A stretch of 64,000 nucleotides of DNA from Acidovorax sp. 106 (GCF_003663825.1 NZ_RCCC01000001.1:1062501-1126500), one strand, 5' to 3'. Counted from the stretch's first letter, positions 35,987 through 45,194 are shown. The notes: a model not told the origin generated them from the letters alone. Numbers and translations are program-made.

Positions 35987-37357
35987 ATGAGCAATACCAT
36001 TTTTCGCGTTGGCACCGCCAACATGTATGACAACTCCATCCGCAACGTGTCGGCGCGGCAGGCTTCGCTGGTCAATCTGCAGGAGAACCTGACCTCGGGC
36101 AAACGCGTGGTGCGCGCTAGCGACGACCCAGTCTCTGCCGCCCAGGCCGAGCGGGCGATGACCCGCATGACCCGCATCCAGACCGAGCAGCGCGCCCTGG
36201 AAACCCAGCGCAACGCCATTGCCCAGGCCGAGTCATCGATGGGCGACGCCGTGAGCCTGGTACAAGAGGTCCGCGAACTGATGGTGAACGCAGGCAACGC
36301 ATCCCTGAGCAGCAGCGAGCGCGCCACCATTGCCAACCAGTTGCAGAGCCTGCGCGACCAGCTCACGGCCGTGGCCAATCGCACCGATACCAATGGCGTG
36401 CCGCTGTTGGGCGCACTGGGCAGCGCACAGTCACCTTTCATGGGGCCGTTGAGCGGTACACCCGACTATCTTTTCTCGGGCCAGGCAGGGCAAAACGCCA
36501 GCACTGGGGTGTCCATCCCCAACACACTGGATGGGGATGCCGCCTTCATGTTCGATGCCAACCGCGATGGCAGCTTTCACGCAACGATCACGCAAGGCAC
36601 CAGCACCGTGATCCTGCCCGGCGCCACGACCGGCTCGGTGCCCACGGGCGCGCAGCCCAGCCGTGCGCTGAACACCTCGGCCATTGACATTGCCCCAGGC
36701 ACCACCTTCAACAAAGACCCCGCCACCGGGCAGGCCTACACCTACAGCGTGAGCTTTTCTGGCGTCACGCTCAACCCGGCCACCAACACCCTGTCGGCCA
36801 CCTACAACATCACCAGCACCGACCCGGCCTTTGTGCCCCCTGCCGCGCAAACACTGAACCCGATCAAGATCGGCGAGAAGAACGAGTTCAGCATCAATGG
36901 GCTGCCCACCGGCATGTCGATGAAGATCACGGCCACGCCCACCAAGGCGGTGGACGGCACCATCACCGTGGCGCCCGCCAATGGCGACACACTCAATATC
37001 TCGCCCAACGCCAGCCTGTTCAGCGTCATAGACAAAGCCATCACCGAGCTCAAGGCGGCCCCTAACTCCAACGTGGCGGCACAAGCCTCGGGGCAAGCGC
37101 TGGCCAACATCGACATCGGGCTCGAACGCCTGAGCAATATCCGCAGCTACGCGGGCGAGTTGCTCAACCGCGCAGATCGCATCACCGGCGACCAGGACAA
37201 GCGCTCCGTTCAGCTGGAGGCCGACCGTTCCCGGGCCGAGGATCTGGATATGATCAAAGGCATTTCAGACTTCGAAAACCAGCAGACGGGCTACCAGGCA
37301 GCGCTGCAGACCTATGCATCGGTTCAGAAGCTTTCGCTGTTCAACTACATCGGCTAG
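35987..37357 (+). CDS. flgL: Hook-filament junction protein FlgL (HAP3)
   Basis: A 456-residue protein with the flagellin-like N-terminus (RVGTANMYDNSIRNVSARQA, LQENLTSGKRV, DDPVSAAQA) and C-terminus (DFENQQTGYQAALQTYASVQ). It is longer than the roughly 300 residues of enteric FlgL because of an extra middle domain (about residues 170-330). It follows flgK by 31 bases. A hairpin lies after it at 37362-37387. Confidence 0.95.
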   Translation: MSNTIFRVGTANMYDNSIRNVSARQASLVNLQENLTSGKRVVRASDDPVSAAQAERAMTRMTRIQTEQRALETQRNAIAQAESSMGDAVSLVQEVRELMVNAGNASLSSSERATIANQLQSLRDQLTAVANRTDTNGVPLLGALGSAQSPFMGPLSGTPDYLFSGQAGQNASTGVSIPNTLDGDAAFMFDANRDGSFHATITQGTSTVILPGATTGSVPTGAQPSRALNTSAIDIAPGTTFNKDPATGQAYTYSVSFSGVTLNPATNTLSATYNITSTDPAFVPPAAQTLNPIKIGEKNEFSINGLPTGMSMKITATPTKAVDGTITVAPANGDTLNISPNASLFSVIDKAITELKAAPNSNVAAQASGQALANIDIGLERLSNIRSYAGELLNRADRITGDQDKRSVQLEADRSRAEDLDMIKGISDFENQQTGYQAALQTYASVQKLSLFNYIG

Positions 37358-37361
37358 CGTT

Positions 37362-37387
37362 CCGACCCGCGCAGCGCGTCGGGTCGG
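37362..37387 (+). terminator. Hairpin after flgL
   Basis: CCGACCCG (37362-37369) pairs with CGGGTCGG (37380-37387). There is no T tract, so it may be a weak terminator or an RNA-stabilising end for the flg operon, in the gap before the HDOD gene. Confidence 0.4.
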
Positions 37388-37415
37388 CCAGACGGCCCAC
37401 ATCGCCTGAGAGCAC

Positions 37416-38654
37416 ATGGTCCAATCCGTTCTTGGCAGTTTGATTCTGGGCTACCGCCCCTTGTGGAACCGTGCCCGCAAACTTGCCGGTGTGCAGCTGT
37501 ACTTGCACAACGAATCTTCAACGATGGTCGATGCGGGCCACCTGCTGCGCACCCTGCAAGAGCTGTGGTCGGCCAGCTCGCCACCGCTGCTGCTGTCGCC
37601 CCAAACGCACCAGTTGCTCGCCAGCCTGCTCGAAAGCGCGCCGCGCGGCGCGCCCTGGATTGAGGTGCGCAACGACTGGCTGAACGACTCCACCATCTTC
37701 AACCAGGTGCGCGCCGCACACCGGCGGGGCCTCAAGCTGGTGTGGCGCGGCGAAATTGCCAGCCTGCCCCCGGCCGAAATAGCCCGGTGCTTTGACAACA
37801 GCTTGCTCACCCTGCGGCCTGAAGACACCATTGCAGCCCTGCAACGCGCGCCACAACAGCCCGGCAGCCCCAAGCCACCGCCACGCAACCTCAGCCCCAT
37901 CCTGGCGGGGCAGATGTACGAAAACGTGGCCAGCCGGGCGCTGATGGAGCATTGCCTGGACAACAACGCCCTGGCATTGGCTGGCTGGCCCGCCGAAGAC
38001 GTGCTCTACAGCATGCGCCACACGCCGCAGCAGCCTTCGCACGCAGTGATCCACAAGCTCATGCGCGCCATAGATGCCGAGCAATCGCTCGAGACGTTCG
38101 AAGACATCATGAGCGAGGACCCCATCCTGGCCTACCGGTTCATGATCTACACGAACTCGGCAGCGCTTGGGCTGCGCACCGGCATCGACTCGCTGCGGCG
38201 CGGGCTGGTGATGATGGGCTATGGGTCCATCCAGCGCTGGCTGTCCGACCAGCTGCCGCATTCCAGCACCGAGCCCAACATGCAGCCCATCCGCGAAGCG
38301 ATGGTGATGCGCGCGCACCTGACCACCCAGCTGCTCAATCCCGGCATGGAAAACGAGCTGCGCCGCGAGATTTACCTGTGCGCGCTGCTGTCGCAAATGG
38401 ACGAGTTGCTGCGTGAGCCCCTGGGCACCATCCTGCACCGCATTCCGCTGTCCGAGCGCATTTACGACGCCACCGTGCTGCGCACCGGCCCCTACGCACC
38501 CAGCCTGCAAATGGCCTGCGCGCTGGAAGGAGATGACGCCAGCGTGATCCGCCGCCTGTGCGAAGAAGACGAGCTGGACCTGGAAGAGGTCAACCGCGCC
38601 CTGCTGCGGGTGCTGAGCGAGCTGGAAGTGGAACGCCCCCCGACCAGCCGCTGA
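37416..38654 (+). CDS. HDOD-domain protein with degenerate EAL-like N-terminus
   Basis: A 412-residue protein. The C-terminal half resembles an HDOD domain (around residues 210-300, with HKLMRAIDAEQSLETFEDIM, then SLRRGLVMMGYGSIQRWLSD), a HD-GYP relative without the metal-binding His-Asp pair. The N-terminal half resembles the beta-alpha pattern of EAL proteins but has no EAL motif (LGSLILGYRPLWNR). Such pairs act as signalling scaffolds in motility or c-di-GMP circuits. It starts 58 bases after flgL in the same direction, which suggests a link to flagellar regulation, but its role is not known. Confidence 0.7.
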   Translation: MVQSVLGSLILGYRPLWNRARKLAGVQLYLHNESSTMVDAGHLLRTLQELWSASSPPLLLSPQTHQLLASLLESAPRGAPWIEVRNDWLNDSTIFNQVRAAHRRGLKLVWRGEIASLPPAEIARCFDNSLLTLRPEDTIAALQRAPQQPGSPKPPPRNLSPILAGQMYENVASRALMEHCLDNNALALAGWPAEDVLYSMRHTPQQPSHAVIHKLMRAIDAEQSLETFEDIMSEDPILAYRFMIYTNSAALGLRTGIDSLRRGLVMMGYGSIQRWLSDQLPHSSTEPNMQPIREAMVMRAHLTTQLLNPGMENELRREIYLCALLSQMDELLREPLGTILHRIPLSERIYDATVLRTGPYAPSLQMACALEGDDASVIRRLCEEDELDLEEVNRALLRVLSELEVERPPTSR

Positions 38655-38670
38655 GGCTGGCTGAGGCGAC

Positions 38671-38788
38671 TTAGAGCGGCCAACAAAACTCAGCGAAGCG
38701 GTTATGGCTAGGCGCTGCGTCGCAGGCAGTACGCGTAGTACGACAAGACGCTGCAACGACGCCAGAAGAGTTTTGTTAGCCGCTCTTA
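38671..38788. repeat. 118-bp MITE-like element with terminal inverted repeats
   Basis: TTAGAGCGGCCAACAAAACT at 38671-38690 is complementary to 38769-38788 at 18 of 20 positions. The interior is GC-rich and carries a second short palindrome (AGTACGCGTAGTAC). There is no coding capacity. The right end supplies the TAA stop codon of the leftward lysR gene (38786-38788). The size and ends suggest a small non-autonomous mobile element. Confidence 0.7.
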
Positions 38789-39688
38789 CTCCAGCACCCC
38801 CGGCTGGGTGACCAGGTAGCTGTACAGTGCCGCAATGGCCTGGCGCACCTTGGCCGGCTGCGCGTCGCGCTGGGGCGTGACGGCCCAAATATCGAGCGTG
38901 CCAAACGACCACTGCGGCAGCAGCCGCACCAGCCGTCCACTGGTCAGTGCGTCTTGCACATCCAAGCTGCCCATCAGCGCCAAACCCAGACCGGCCTCAC
39001 ACATCTGCTGGATCGACAACTGGTTGTTGCTGGCAATGCGTGGCTGCACCCGCAGGCTGCGCGTTGCGCCATCGGCATGGTGCAAGTCCAGCAGCAGGCC
39101 GCCGCCTTCGCGCGCAAACCCCAGCCAGCTGTGGGACAGCAGCGCATCGGGCGTGTCTGGCGCGCCATGCTGCGCCACCCAGCCGGGTGACGCACACAGC
39201 CACCACTGCAACGCCCCCAAACGGCGTGCCGCCCAGCTCGAATCGGCCAGGCGACCAAAGCGCACGGCCAGGTCCACACGGGCGTTGATGAGGTCGATGG
39301 GCGCATCGTCCACCAACAGCCGCAAACGCAGCGCCGGGTACTGCGCCAGCAAGTCGCCCAGCGCAGGCGCGATGTGCCGCGCAAAGCCCACCGTGGCCGA
39401 CAGGCGCAATTCGCCACTGGGCGCATCGCGCGAAGCGGCCAGCTCGGCCCGCGCCTGCTCGGCCGCAGCGCACATGGCCGCGCATTGCGCGTGGTAGCGC
39501 TGGCCCGCTTCGGTAAGCGCCAGCTTGCGGGTGGAGCGGTGCAGCAGCGTGACGCCACCCTCGCGCTCCAACTGGCGCACCTGCTGGCTCACGGCCGAAG
39601 GGCTCATGCCCAAGGCCCGCGCCGCGCCCGTCATCGAGCCGTGCTGCACCACCGTGGCAAACACCGCCATGCGCTTGAGATCGTCCAT
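38786..39688 (-). CDS. LysR-family transcriptional regulator
   Basis: A 300-residue LysR regulator. The N-terminal winged helix-turn-helix (FATVVQHGSMTGAARALGMS, then PSAVSQQVRQLE) is followed by the usual effector-binding domain. It is divergent from the NAD(P)-binding protein gene at 39867, its likely target, with a 178-base gap. The stop codon lies within the terminal repeat of a small element. The start at 39688 has AAGGGTG upstream. Confidence 0.92.
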   Translation of the reverse strand: MDDLKRMAVFATVVQHGSMTGAARALGMSPSAVSQQVRQLEREGGVTLLHRSTRKLALTEAGQRYHAQCAAMCAAAEQARAELAASRDAPSGELRLSATVGFARHIAPALGDLLAQYPALRLRLLVDDAPIDLINARVDLAVRFGRLADSSWAARRLGALQWWLCASPGWVAQHGAPDTPDALLSHSWLGFAREGGGLLLDLHHADGATRSLRVQPRIASNNQLSIQQMCEAGLGLALMGSLDVQDALTSGRLVRLLPQWSFGTLDIWAVTPQRDAQPAKVRQAIAALYSYLVTQPGVLE

Positions 39689-39866
39689 CGATTCACCCTT
39701 TGACTTCCAACAGCTCGACACACCACACCAACCGGCTGCCTCGGTCGATTGTGAAGCCCAGCTTCAAAGACAAAGCCAATTTTGCCCTCTACCGCGCGGG
39801 CGTTGTTAGCCATAACCTTGCTCCATCTTCACTTGGAATAGCAACTCAGACTTGCAGGAACACACC

Positions 39867-40508
39867 ATGCACATCGCACTGATTGGCGCCACCGGCTTTG
39901 TGGGCACCGCCCTGTTGAACGAACTGCTGCAGCGCGGCCACCGCGTCACGGCCCTGGCACGCACTCCCAGCAAAATCGCCCCGCACGAAGGCCTGAGCGT
40001 GGTGCAAGCCGATGTGACCGACCCCGCCCAGGTGGCCCAGGCCGTGCGGGGCACCGACGCCGTGGCCAGCGCCTACAACCCCGGCTGGACGCACCCCGAC
40101 CTGCACGACGAATTCCTGCGCGGCAGCCGCGCCATCACCGCAGGCACCAAAGCCGCAGGCGTGCAACGCCTGCTGGTGGTGGGCGGCGCTGGCAGCCTGT
40201 ATGTAGCGCCTGGCGTGCAACTGGTGGACACCCCCCAGTTCCCTGCCGAGTGGAAAAATGGCGCACTGGCCGCCCGCGAAGCGCTGAACCTGTTGCGCCA
40301 GGAATCCACCTTGCAGTGGACCTTCCTGTCCCCCGCCATCTTGCTAGAGCCCGGCGAGCGCACCGGCCAGTACCGCCTGGGCACTGAATCACCCCTGATG
40401 AATGGCGAGCAGCCCGGCAAGATCAGCGTGGCCGACCTCGCTGTGGCCATCGTGGACGAACTGGAAGCGCCACGCCACCTGCAGCAGCGCTTTACGGTGG
40501 CGTATTGA
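39867..40508 (+). CDS. NAD(P)-binding atypical SDR family protein
   Basis: A 213-residue Rossmann protein starting MHIALIGATGFVGTALLNEL, with the GxxGxxG cofactor motif. It lacks a clear YxxxK catalytic pair and looks like the NAD(P)H-binding (NmrA/atypical SDR) group, which contains flavin reductases and redox sensors. It is divergent from lysR. The ATG at 39867 gives the standard N-terminus. Confidence 0.85.
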   Translation: MHIALIGATGFVGTALLNELLQRGHRVTALARTPSKIAPHEGLSVVQADVTDPAQVAQAVRGTDAVASAYNPGWTHPDLHDEFLRGSRAITAGTKAAGVQRLLVVGGAGSLYVAPGVQLVDTPQFPAEWKNGALAAREALNLLRQESTLQWTFLSPAILLEPGERTGQYRLGTESPLMNGEQPGKISVADLAVAIVDELEAPRHLQQRFTVAY

Positions 40509-40524
40509 TTGCATCGCTTACCCA

Positions 40525-40582
40525 ATTGCTACTAATTACGTAGCATTTAGCGCTTATACACAAAGCGCTACAGGTGAATTTC
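40525..40582 (+). repeat. AT-rich palindromic repeat, copy 6
   Basis: ATTGCTACTAATTACGTAGC, then ATTTAGCGCTTATACACAAA, then GCGCTACAGGTGAATTTC. It begins 17 bases after the stop codon of the NAD(P)-binding protein gene and could stabilise or end that transcript. Confidence 0.7.
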
Positions 40583-40702
40583 ACGACAAACCCAGCCCAC
40601 AACTTCTCACAAATTTGCAGCACTTTACCCAGCCCTCACACCGCTTGATGCGGGGTTCACCGTGGCTTTCTCACAATCGGTGTTTGCTGAAAGGAGCACA
40701 CC

Positions 40703-40936
40703 ATGAAATTTGCCAAAGCGGCTGCGTTTTCGTTGACTTTGCTGGCCTCGGGGGCTTGGGCGCAGCCTGCGGGCGGGCCACCTGGGGGTGATCGGCCACC
40801 GATGAGTGCGGAGCTGAAGGCTGCGTTTGAGGCCTGCCAGGCGCAGGGCAAGCCAGGCGATGCGGCGTTTGAGGCGTGCATGACGGCCAAGGGTTTCAAA
40901 AAGCCCGAGGGGGCGCCCAAGCCGCCATCGCAGTGA
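40703..40936 (+). CDS. Small secreted hypothetical protein
   Basis: A 77-residue protein with a signal peptide (MKFAKAAAFSLTLLASGAWA, cleavage after AWA) and a mature part of about 57 residues rich in Gly, Pro and Lys with two cysteines (FEACQAQGK and FEACMTAKG), possibly forming a disulfide. AAAGGAG precedes the start and an intrinsic terminator follows, so it looks like a genuine single-gene unit. I do not recognise the family. Confidence 0.75.
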   Translation: MKFAKAAAFSLTLLASGAWAQPAGGPPGGDRPPMSAELKAAFEACQAQGKPGDAAFEACMTAKGFKKPEGAPKPPSQ

Positions 40937-40992
40937 AGCGTTGAAAGGGGCCATCAGCCGTTGTCCCGATTTCGACTTCAACGCTCTGTCAA

Positions 40993-41018
40993 AGCCCCGC
41001 ACCTGCGGGGCTTTTTTT
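40993..41018 (+). terminator. Intrinsic terminator of the small secreted protein gene
   Basis: AGCCCCGC (40993-41000) pairs with GCGGGGCT (41005-41012), followed by a run of T to 41018. It is 57 bases after the stop codon. Confidence 0.9.
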
Positions 41019-41100
41019 GTGGCTGGGGTATAGGCCCAGGGGTGGTGGATGGGCGCAGACCTGCGCCTCCTCTCCCGTTCATCACCGATGACCCAGGCAA

Positions 41101-42603
41101 CTATTTCATGGCCGCCACCACGTGCTGGTAGGTCTGCCAAAAAGCGGCCTCTTGCGTGGTGGCGAAGTTGATGCGCATGAGGGTGCTGGGTTTGCGCTCG
41201 GCATGGAACAGGGCGCCGGGGGCGAGCAGGTAGCCTTCGTCCAGCATGCGCTGGGCCAGGGCGTCGGTGTCTACGCCGGTGTCCACCCAGCCGAACAGGC
41301 CCACGGGCTCTGCCGCGAAGGTGCAGCCCGCCTGCAGGGCAAGCTTGACGCTGCGCGAGCGGGCAGCGTCAAGCCGGGTGCGGATGCGCTCGGCATGGCG
41401 GCGCAATTGGCCTTGCTCGATGCACAGGGCCAGGGCTTTTTCCAGCAGCGCGGGGGTGGTGAGGGTGGCCAGCAGCTTGGTGTCGAGCAAGGGCTCAATC
41501 AGCCCTGGCGGCGCGGCCAGGAAGCCGATGCGCCAGTTGGGCGCGAGGATTTTGGCAAAGCCACTGACGTAGATGGTGCGCTGCAGGCCATCGAGCGCGG
41601 TGAGGCGCGTGGCGTGCTCGGGGGCGATGTGGCTGTAGGTGTCGTCTTCGACCACATGGAAGTTGTGCTGGTTGGCCAGCTGCAGCACGCGGTGCGCGCT
41701 GCCGGGCGACAGGCAATACCCCGTGGGGTTGTGGAAGACGCTCACGCTCACGTACAGCTTGGGTTTGTGCACCTCGCAGTAGCGGGCCATCACCTCCAGA
41801 TCGGGCCCATCGGCGCGGCGCGGCACGGGCAGGATGTGCATGCCCAAGGCAGCCAGCCGCGCAAACTCCACCGCCCAGCCGGGCTCTTCCACCATGACCG
41901 GATCGCCCGGGCGCAGCAGCGTGCGGCTGACGATATCGAGCGCATGCGTGGCCCCCACCGTGGTGATGATGTGCTCGGGCACCGTGTGCACGTTGAGGGT
42001 GGAGAGCTTTTTCGCCAGCAGGCGGCGCAGGCCCGCATCGCCCAGTGGCTCGCCGTATTGCAGCGAAAAGTCTTGCAGGCTGCGCGAGTGGGTGACCTTG
42101 CGCACCGCTGCGGGCAAGAAGGTGGACTCCAGCCACGCGGGCGGGAACACACCCATGCCGGGCTGGGGCTTGTCGCTGATCTTGTGGAACATGCCACGGA
42201 TGAGGGCAGTAGCGTTCACCGGCGACACCCCTGGCGCCGCACGCCCGGCGGCCCGGGCGGCAAACCAGTGGGCGGTGCTCCAGTTGGCGGCAGAGCTTTC
42301 CAGCGCCGGGTCCACCGCCGCCGCGTCCACGCCGTCGGCATCGGCTGCGTCCCGCAGGGCATCGGTGGCGCGGCCGTTCTCGCGCACAAAAAAGCCCCGG
42401 TTCTTGCGCGCCTCGACCAGCCCTTGCGCCAGCAACTGGTCGTACGCAGACACCACGGTGGAAGGGCTGACCCCGTTTTGCTGCGCACACTGGCGCACCG
42501 AGGGCAAGCGCGCGCCGGGAGCAAGCAGCCGGTTGCGGATGCGCTCGGCAAACCGGGCAGAGAGCTGCTCGGTGAGCGACTGGGTGGGCGATTTCATCAG
42601 CAT
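41101..42603 (-). CDS. MocR-type regulator (GntR helix-turn-helix fused to aminotransferase domain)
   Basis: A 500-residue protein. The N-terminal GntR winged helix (LLAPGARLPSVRQCAQQNGV, then SPSTVVSAYDQL) is joined by a linker to a type I aminotransferase-like domain (about residues 150-500) that should bind PLP; the Lys-containing motif is in YVSGFAKILAPNWRIGF. MocR proteins sense PLP or an amino acid and control neighbouring genes. Its gene is divergent from the LysE/EamA/RidA run starting at 42764, a likely target set. The start could be 42603 or 42597. Confidence 0.9.
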   Translation of the reverse strand: MLMKSPTQSLTEQLSARFAERIRNRLLAPGARLPSVRQCAQQNGVSPSTVVSAYDQLLAQGLVEARKNRGFFVRENGRATDALRDAADADGVDAAAVDPALESSAANWSTAHWFAARAAGRAAPGVSPVNATALIRGMFHKISDKPQPGMGVFPPAWLESTFLPAAVRKVTHSRSLQDFSLQYGEPLGDAGLRRLLAKKLSTLNVHTVPEHIITTVGATHALDIVSRTLLRPGDPVMVEEPGWAVEFARLAALGMHILPVPRRADGPDLEVMARYCEVHKPKLYVSVSVFHNPTGYCLSPGSAHRVLQLANQHNFHVVEDDTYSHIAPEHATRLTALDGLQRTIYVSGFAKILAPNWRIGFLAAPPGLIEPLLDTKLLATLTTPALLEKALALCIEQGQLRRHAERIRTRLDAARSRSVKLALQAGCTFAAEPVGLFGWVDTGVDTDALAQRMLDEGYLLAPGALFHAERKPSTLMRINFATTQEAAFWQTYQHVVAAMK

Positions 42604-42688
42604 AGGGTTATCCCGAAGGCGTCGGCAGGTGTGGGTTTGTGTACTGTTCTGCCAGGCAATACAGATTGAAAAGTGCGCTGACTGTCTG

Positions 42689-42707
42689 TACTGGTTGTGT
42701 ATTGGTT
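42689..42707. promoter_or_regulatory. Possible MocR operator (direct repeats)
   Basis: TACTGGTT and TATTGGTT occur 11 bases apart, one helical turn, between the divergent mocR-like and lysE-like genes. A related TACTGTTC lies upstream near 42642. Known MocR proteins such as GabR and PdxR bind direct repeats. This is only a candidate, found by eye. Confidence 0.3.
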
Positions 42708-42763
42708 CGCAAGATTACATTGAATGCCTGTTCCCGACAACAAGACCTTCCCTGCCCCACCCC

Positions 42764-43378
42764 ATGAGCGCCGCCGAACTCACCGCCCTGCTGCTGTTTT
42801 GCACCGCCATGAGCTTTTCGCCGGGGCCCAACACCACCTTGTCGACCGCGCTGGCGGCCAACCTGGGCCTGCGCCGCGCCTTGCGCTTTTGCCTGGCCGT
42901 GCCCACGGGCTGGACGCTGCTGATGCTGGCCAGCGGACTGGGCCTGGGCGCCCTGATCACCGGGGTGCCCGCACTGCGCTGGGCCGTGACCTTGCTGGGG
43001 GTGGCCTACATGCTGTGGCTGGCGGCCAAGCTGGCCCGCGCCGGGCAAATGAGCACCGTGGACGCTTCGCGCCTGCAGGTCACCTTCTGGCAAGGCGTGG
43101 GGCTGCAGTTTGTGAACATCAAGGCCTGGATGCTGGCGCTCACCCTGTCGGCAGGCTGGGTGGTCAACGCGGCCGGGCAGCCTGCCACCAACCCGGGTGA
43201 GCGGCTGGCCATCATCTGCGCGGTGATGATGGTGTTCGCCTTCACCAGCAACTTTGTGTATGCGCTGGTGGGCTCGCTGCTGCGGCAGTGGCTGGCGCAG
43301 GGCGCACGGCTGCTGTGGTTTAACCGCACGCTGGCCCTGGTGCTGGTGCTCACCGCGACCTGGATGCTCACGCTATGA
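42764..43378 (+). CDS. LysE family amino-acid exporter (first copy)
   Basis: A 204-residue inner-membrane protein with about six hydrophobic segments. FSPGPNTTLSTALAANLGLR near the N-terminus is the LysE/RhtB motif. It probably exports an amino acid or similar metabolite. It is the first gene of a rightward run controlled from the divergent MocR gene. Its end overlaps the EamA gene by four bases. Confidence 0.9.
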   Translation: MSAAELTALLLFCTAMSFSPGPNTTLSTALAANLGLRRALRFCLAVPTGWTLLMLASGLGLGALITGVPALRWAVTLLGVAYMLWLAAKLARAGQMSTVDASRLQVTFWQGVGLQFVNIKAWMLALTLSAGWVVNAAGQPATNPGERLAIICAVMMVFAFTSNFVYALVGSLLRQWLAQGARLLWFNRTLALVLVLTATWMLTL

Positions 43379-44295
43379 CCATGAACGCCGCCCAAGAAAA
43401 AGAAGCCCTGCTGTGGGGCATGGTGGGCATCACGCTGTTTGCCGCCACGCTGCCCATGACCCGGCTGGCCGTGGGCACCACCGAGCTGCCCCAGCTCTCG
43501 CCCTGGTTCGTCACCTTTGGCCGCGCGGCGGTGGCGGGGTTGCTGTCCATCGGCTACCTGCTGTGGCAGCGCGCGCAAGGGCGGCTGAAGGTGCCCCTGC
43601 GGGCCGAATGGCCGCTGCTGGCGGTCACGGCGTTTGGGGTCATCGTGGGGTTTCCGCTGTTTCTGGCGCTGGCGCTGCGGCATGTGCCCAGCACGCACGG
43701 GGCCGTGGTCACGGCGCTGCTGCCGCTGTCTACCGCCGTGCTGGGCGCGCTGTGGTTTCGCCAGCGGCCCTCCAAAGGTTTTTGGGCCTGCGCCGTGGTG
43801 GGCAGCGGCCTGGTGCTGGGCTTCATGGTGTGGCGCGCGGGCGGCATCTACCTGGGCGCGGCCAACATCTACCTGTTGATTGCCATGACCACGGGCGCAC
43901 TGGGCTACATCGGCGGCGCGCGCCTCACCCCCCGCCTGGGGGCCGAGCAGGTGATTTGCTGGGTGCTGGTGTGCAGCCTGCCGCTCACGCTGCCGGTGGC
44001 CGTCTGGTTTGCGCCCAGCCATGCCGCCGAGATCCAGGCCACCAGCTGGATGGGCTTTGTCTATGTCTCGCTGTTTTCGATGTGGATCGGCTTTTTTGCC
44101 TGGTACCGCGCCCTGGCGCTGGGTGCCGTGCGGGTCAGCCAGATCCAGCTGATCCAGCCGTTTTTGAGCCTGCTGTTTGCCGTGCCCCTGGCCGGCGAGC
44201 GGCTGGACGCCACCACGATGGTGTTTGCCCTGGCCGTGATCGCCACCGTGTACGTGGGCAAACAAATGCCCGTTCAACAAGGAGCCCCCGCATGA
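43375..44295 (+). CDS. EamA/DMT family transporter
   Basis: A 306-residue membrane protein with about ten hydrophobic helices and the duplicated EamA layout (first half to about residue 145, second half to about 295). Members export amino acids, purines or other small metabolites. The ATGA overlaps on both sides show translational coupling with lysE and ridA. Confidence 0.9.
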   Translation: MTMNAAQEKEALLWGMVGITLFAATLPMTRLAVGTTELPQLSPWFVTFGRAAVAGLLSIGYLLWQRAQGRLKVPLRAEWPLLAVTAFGVIVGFPLFLALALRHVPSTHGAVVTALLPLSTAVLGALWFRQRPSKGFWACAVVGSGLVLGFMVWRAGGIYLGAANIYLLIAMTTGALGYIGGARLTPRLGAEQVICWVLVCSLPLTLPVAVWFAPSHAAEIQATSWMGFVYVSLFSMWIGFFAWYRALALGAVRVSQIQLIQPFLSLLFAVPLAGERLDATTMVFALAVIATVYVGKQMPVQQGAPA

Positions 44296-44765
44296 GTGCC
44301 ACTACAACTCCAGAGCAACGGCTGCAACAGTTGGGCCTGGTTCTGCCCACCGTGTCCGCGCCGCGCGGCAACTTTGACTCCTATGTGCTCGACGGCAACA
44401 CCCTGTACCTGTCAGGCAAGGGATCACCACTGCGCAACGACATGGCAGTGGTGCCCAAAGTGGGCAGAGAGATCAGCACCGAAGAGGCGTGCGCGCATGC
44501 CCGGGAAATCGGCCTGCACCTGATCGCCACCATGCAGGCGGCCCTCGGCGAACTGTCGCGCGTAAGCCGTGTGGTCAAAGTACTGGGCATGGTGAATGCG
44601 GTGCCCGACTTCATGCAGCACACCGAGGTCATCAACGGCTGCTCCGACCTGCTGGTTCAAGTATTTGGTGAAGCGGGGCGGCATGCGCGCTCGGCCGTGG
44701 GTGTGGGCTCGCTGCCGCGTGGCTTTGCGGTAGAGATCGAAGCCGTGGTTTCGGTAAAGGTCTGA
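44292..44765 (+). CDS. RidA family protein
   Basis: A 157-residue YjgF/RidA-like protein, longer than the 130 residues of canonical RidA and closer to the YjgH/Atu1372-like group. The conserved Arg is in HARSAVGVGSLPRG. Canonical RidA hydrolyses reactive enamine/imine intermediates made by PLP enzymes. Its neighbours include an aminotransferase and a threonine dehydratase-like enzyme, so such a role fits. Activity in this subgroup is not certain. Confidence 0.88.
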   Translation: MSATTTPEQRLQQLGLVLPTVSAPRGNFDSYVLDGNTLYLSGKGSPLRNDMAVVPKVGREISTEEACAHAREIGLHLIATMQAALGELSRVSRVVKVLGMVNAVPDFMQHTEVINGCSDLLVQVFGEAGRHARSAVGVGSLPRGFAVEIEAVVSVKV

Positions 44766-44770
44766 TCGCC

Positions 44771-45100
44771 ATGCAAATACAACACATCCCCTTTGCCACC
44801 ACCGACTGGTCCGCACTGCCCCGCGAAGAAAAAAGTGCACAGGCGGGCCAGGCCTTCTGGCGCACGCAGCAGTTTGGCGATGTGCGTGTGCGCATGGTCG
44901 AGTACACGCCCGGCTACGTGTCAGACCACTGGTGCACCAAAGGCCATGTGCTGCTGTGCCTGAGCGGCGAGCTGCACACCGAGCTGCAAGATGGCCGCCA
45001 GTTCACACTCAAGCCCGGTATGAGTTACCAGGTGGCGGACAATGCGGAACCACACCGCTCCACCGCACCGCAGGGGGCTACCCTGTTTGTGGTGGACTGA
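44771..45100 (+). CDS. Cupin-fold protein with DHCW motif
   Basis: A 109-residue single-domain cupin. The motif DHWCTKGHVLLCLSGELH, with Asp-His-Trp-Cys and a second His, is that of the small DHCW-motif cupin family. It is probably metal-binding; the substrate is unknown. It lies five bases after ridA and likely shares its mRNA. Confidence 0.85.
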   Translation: MQIQHIPFATTDWSALPREEKSAQAGQAFWRTQQFGDVRVRMVEYTPGYVSDHWCTKGHVLLCLSGELHTELQDGRQFTLKPGMSYQVADNAEPHRSTAPQGATLFVVD

Positions 45101-45194
45101 ACCCCGGCGCCGTTTTGCACGGGTTTTTGATTTTTTCTGACGACTTTGCAACGTTGGGTGGCCCTGCCTGTGCACCACCCCTAGGAGAACGAGA

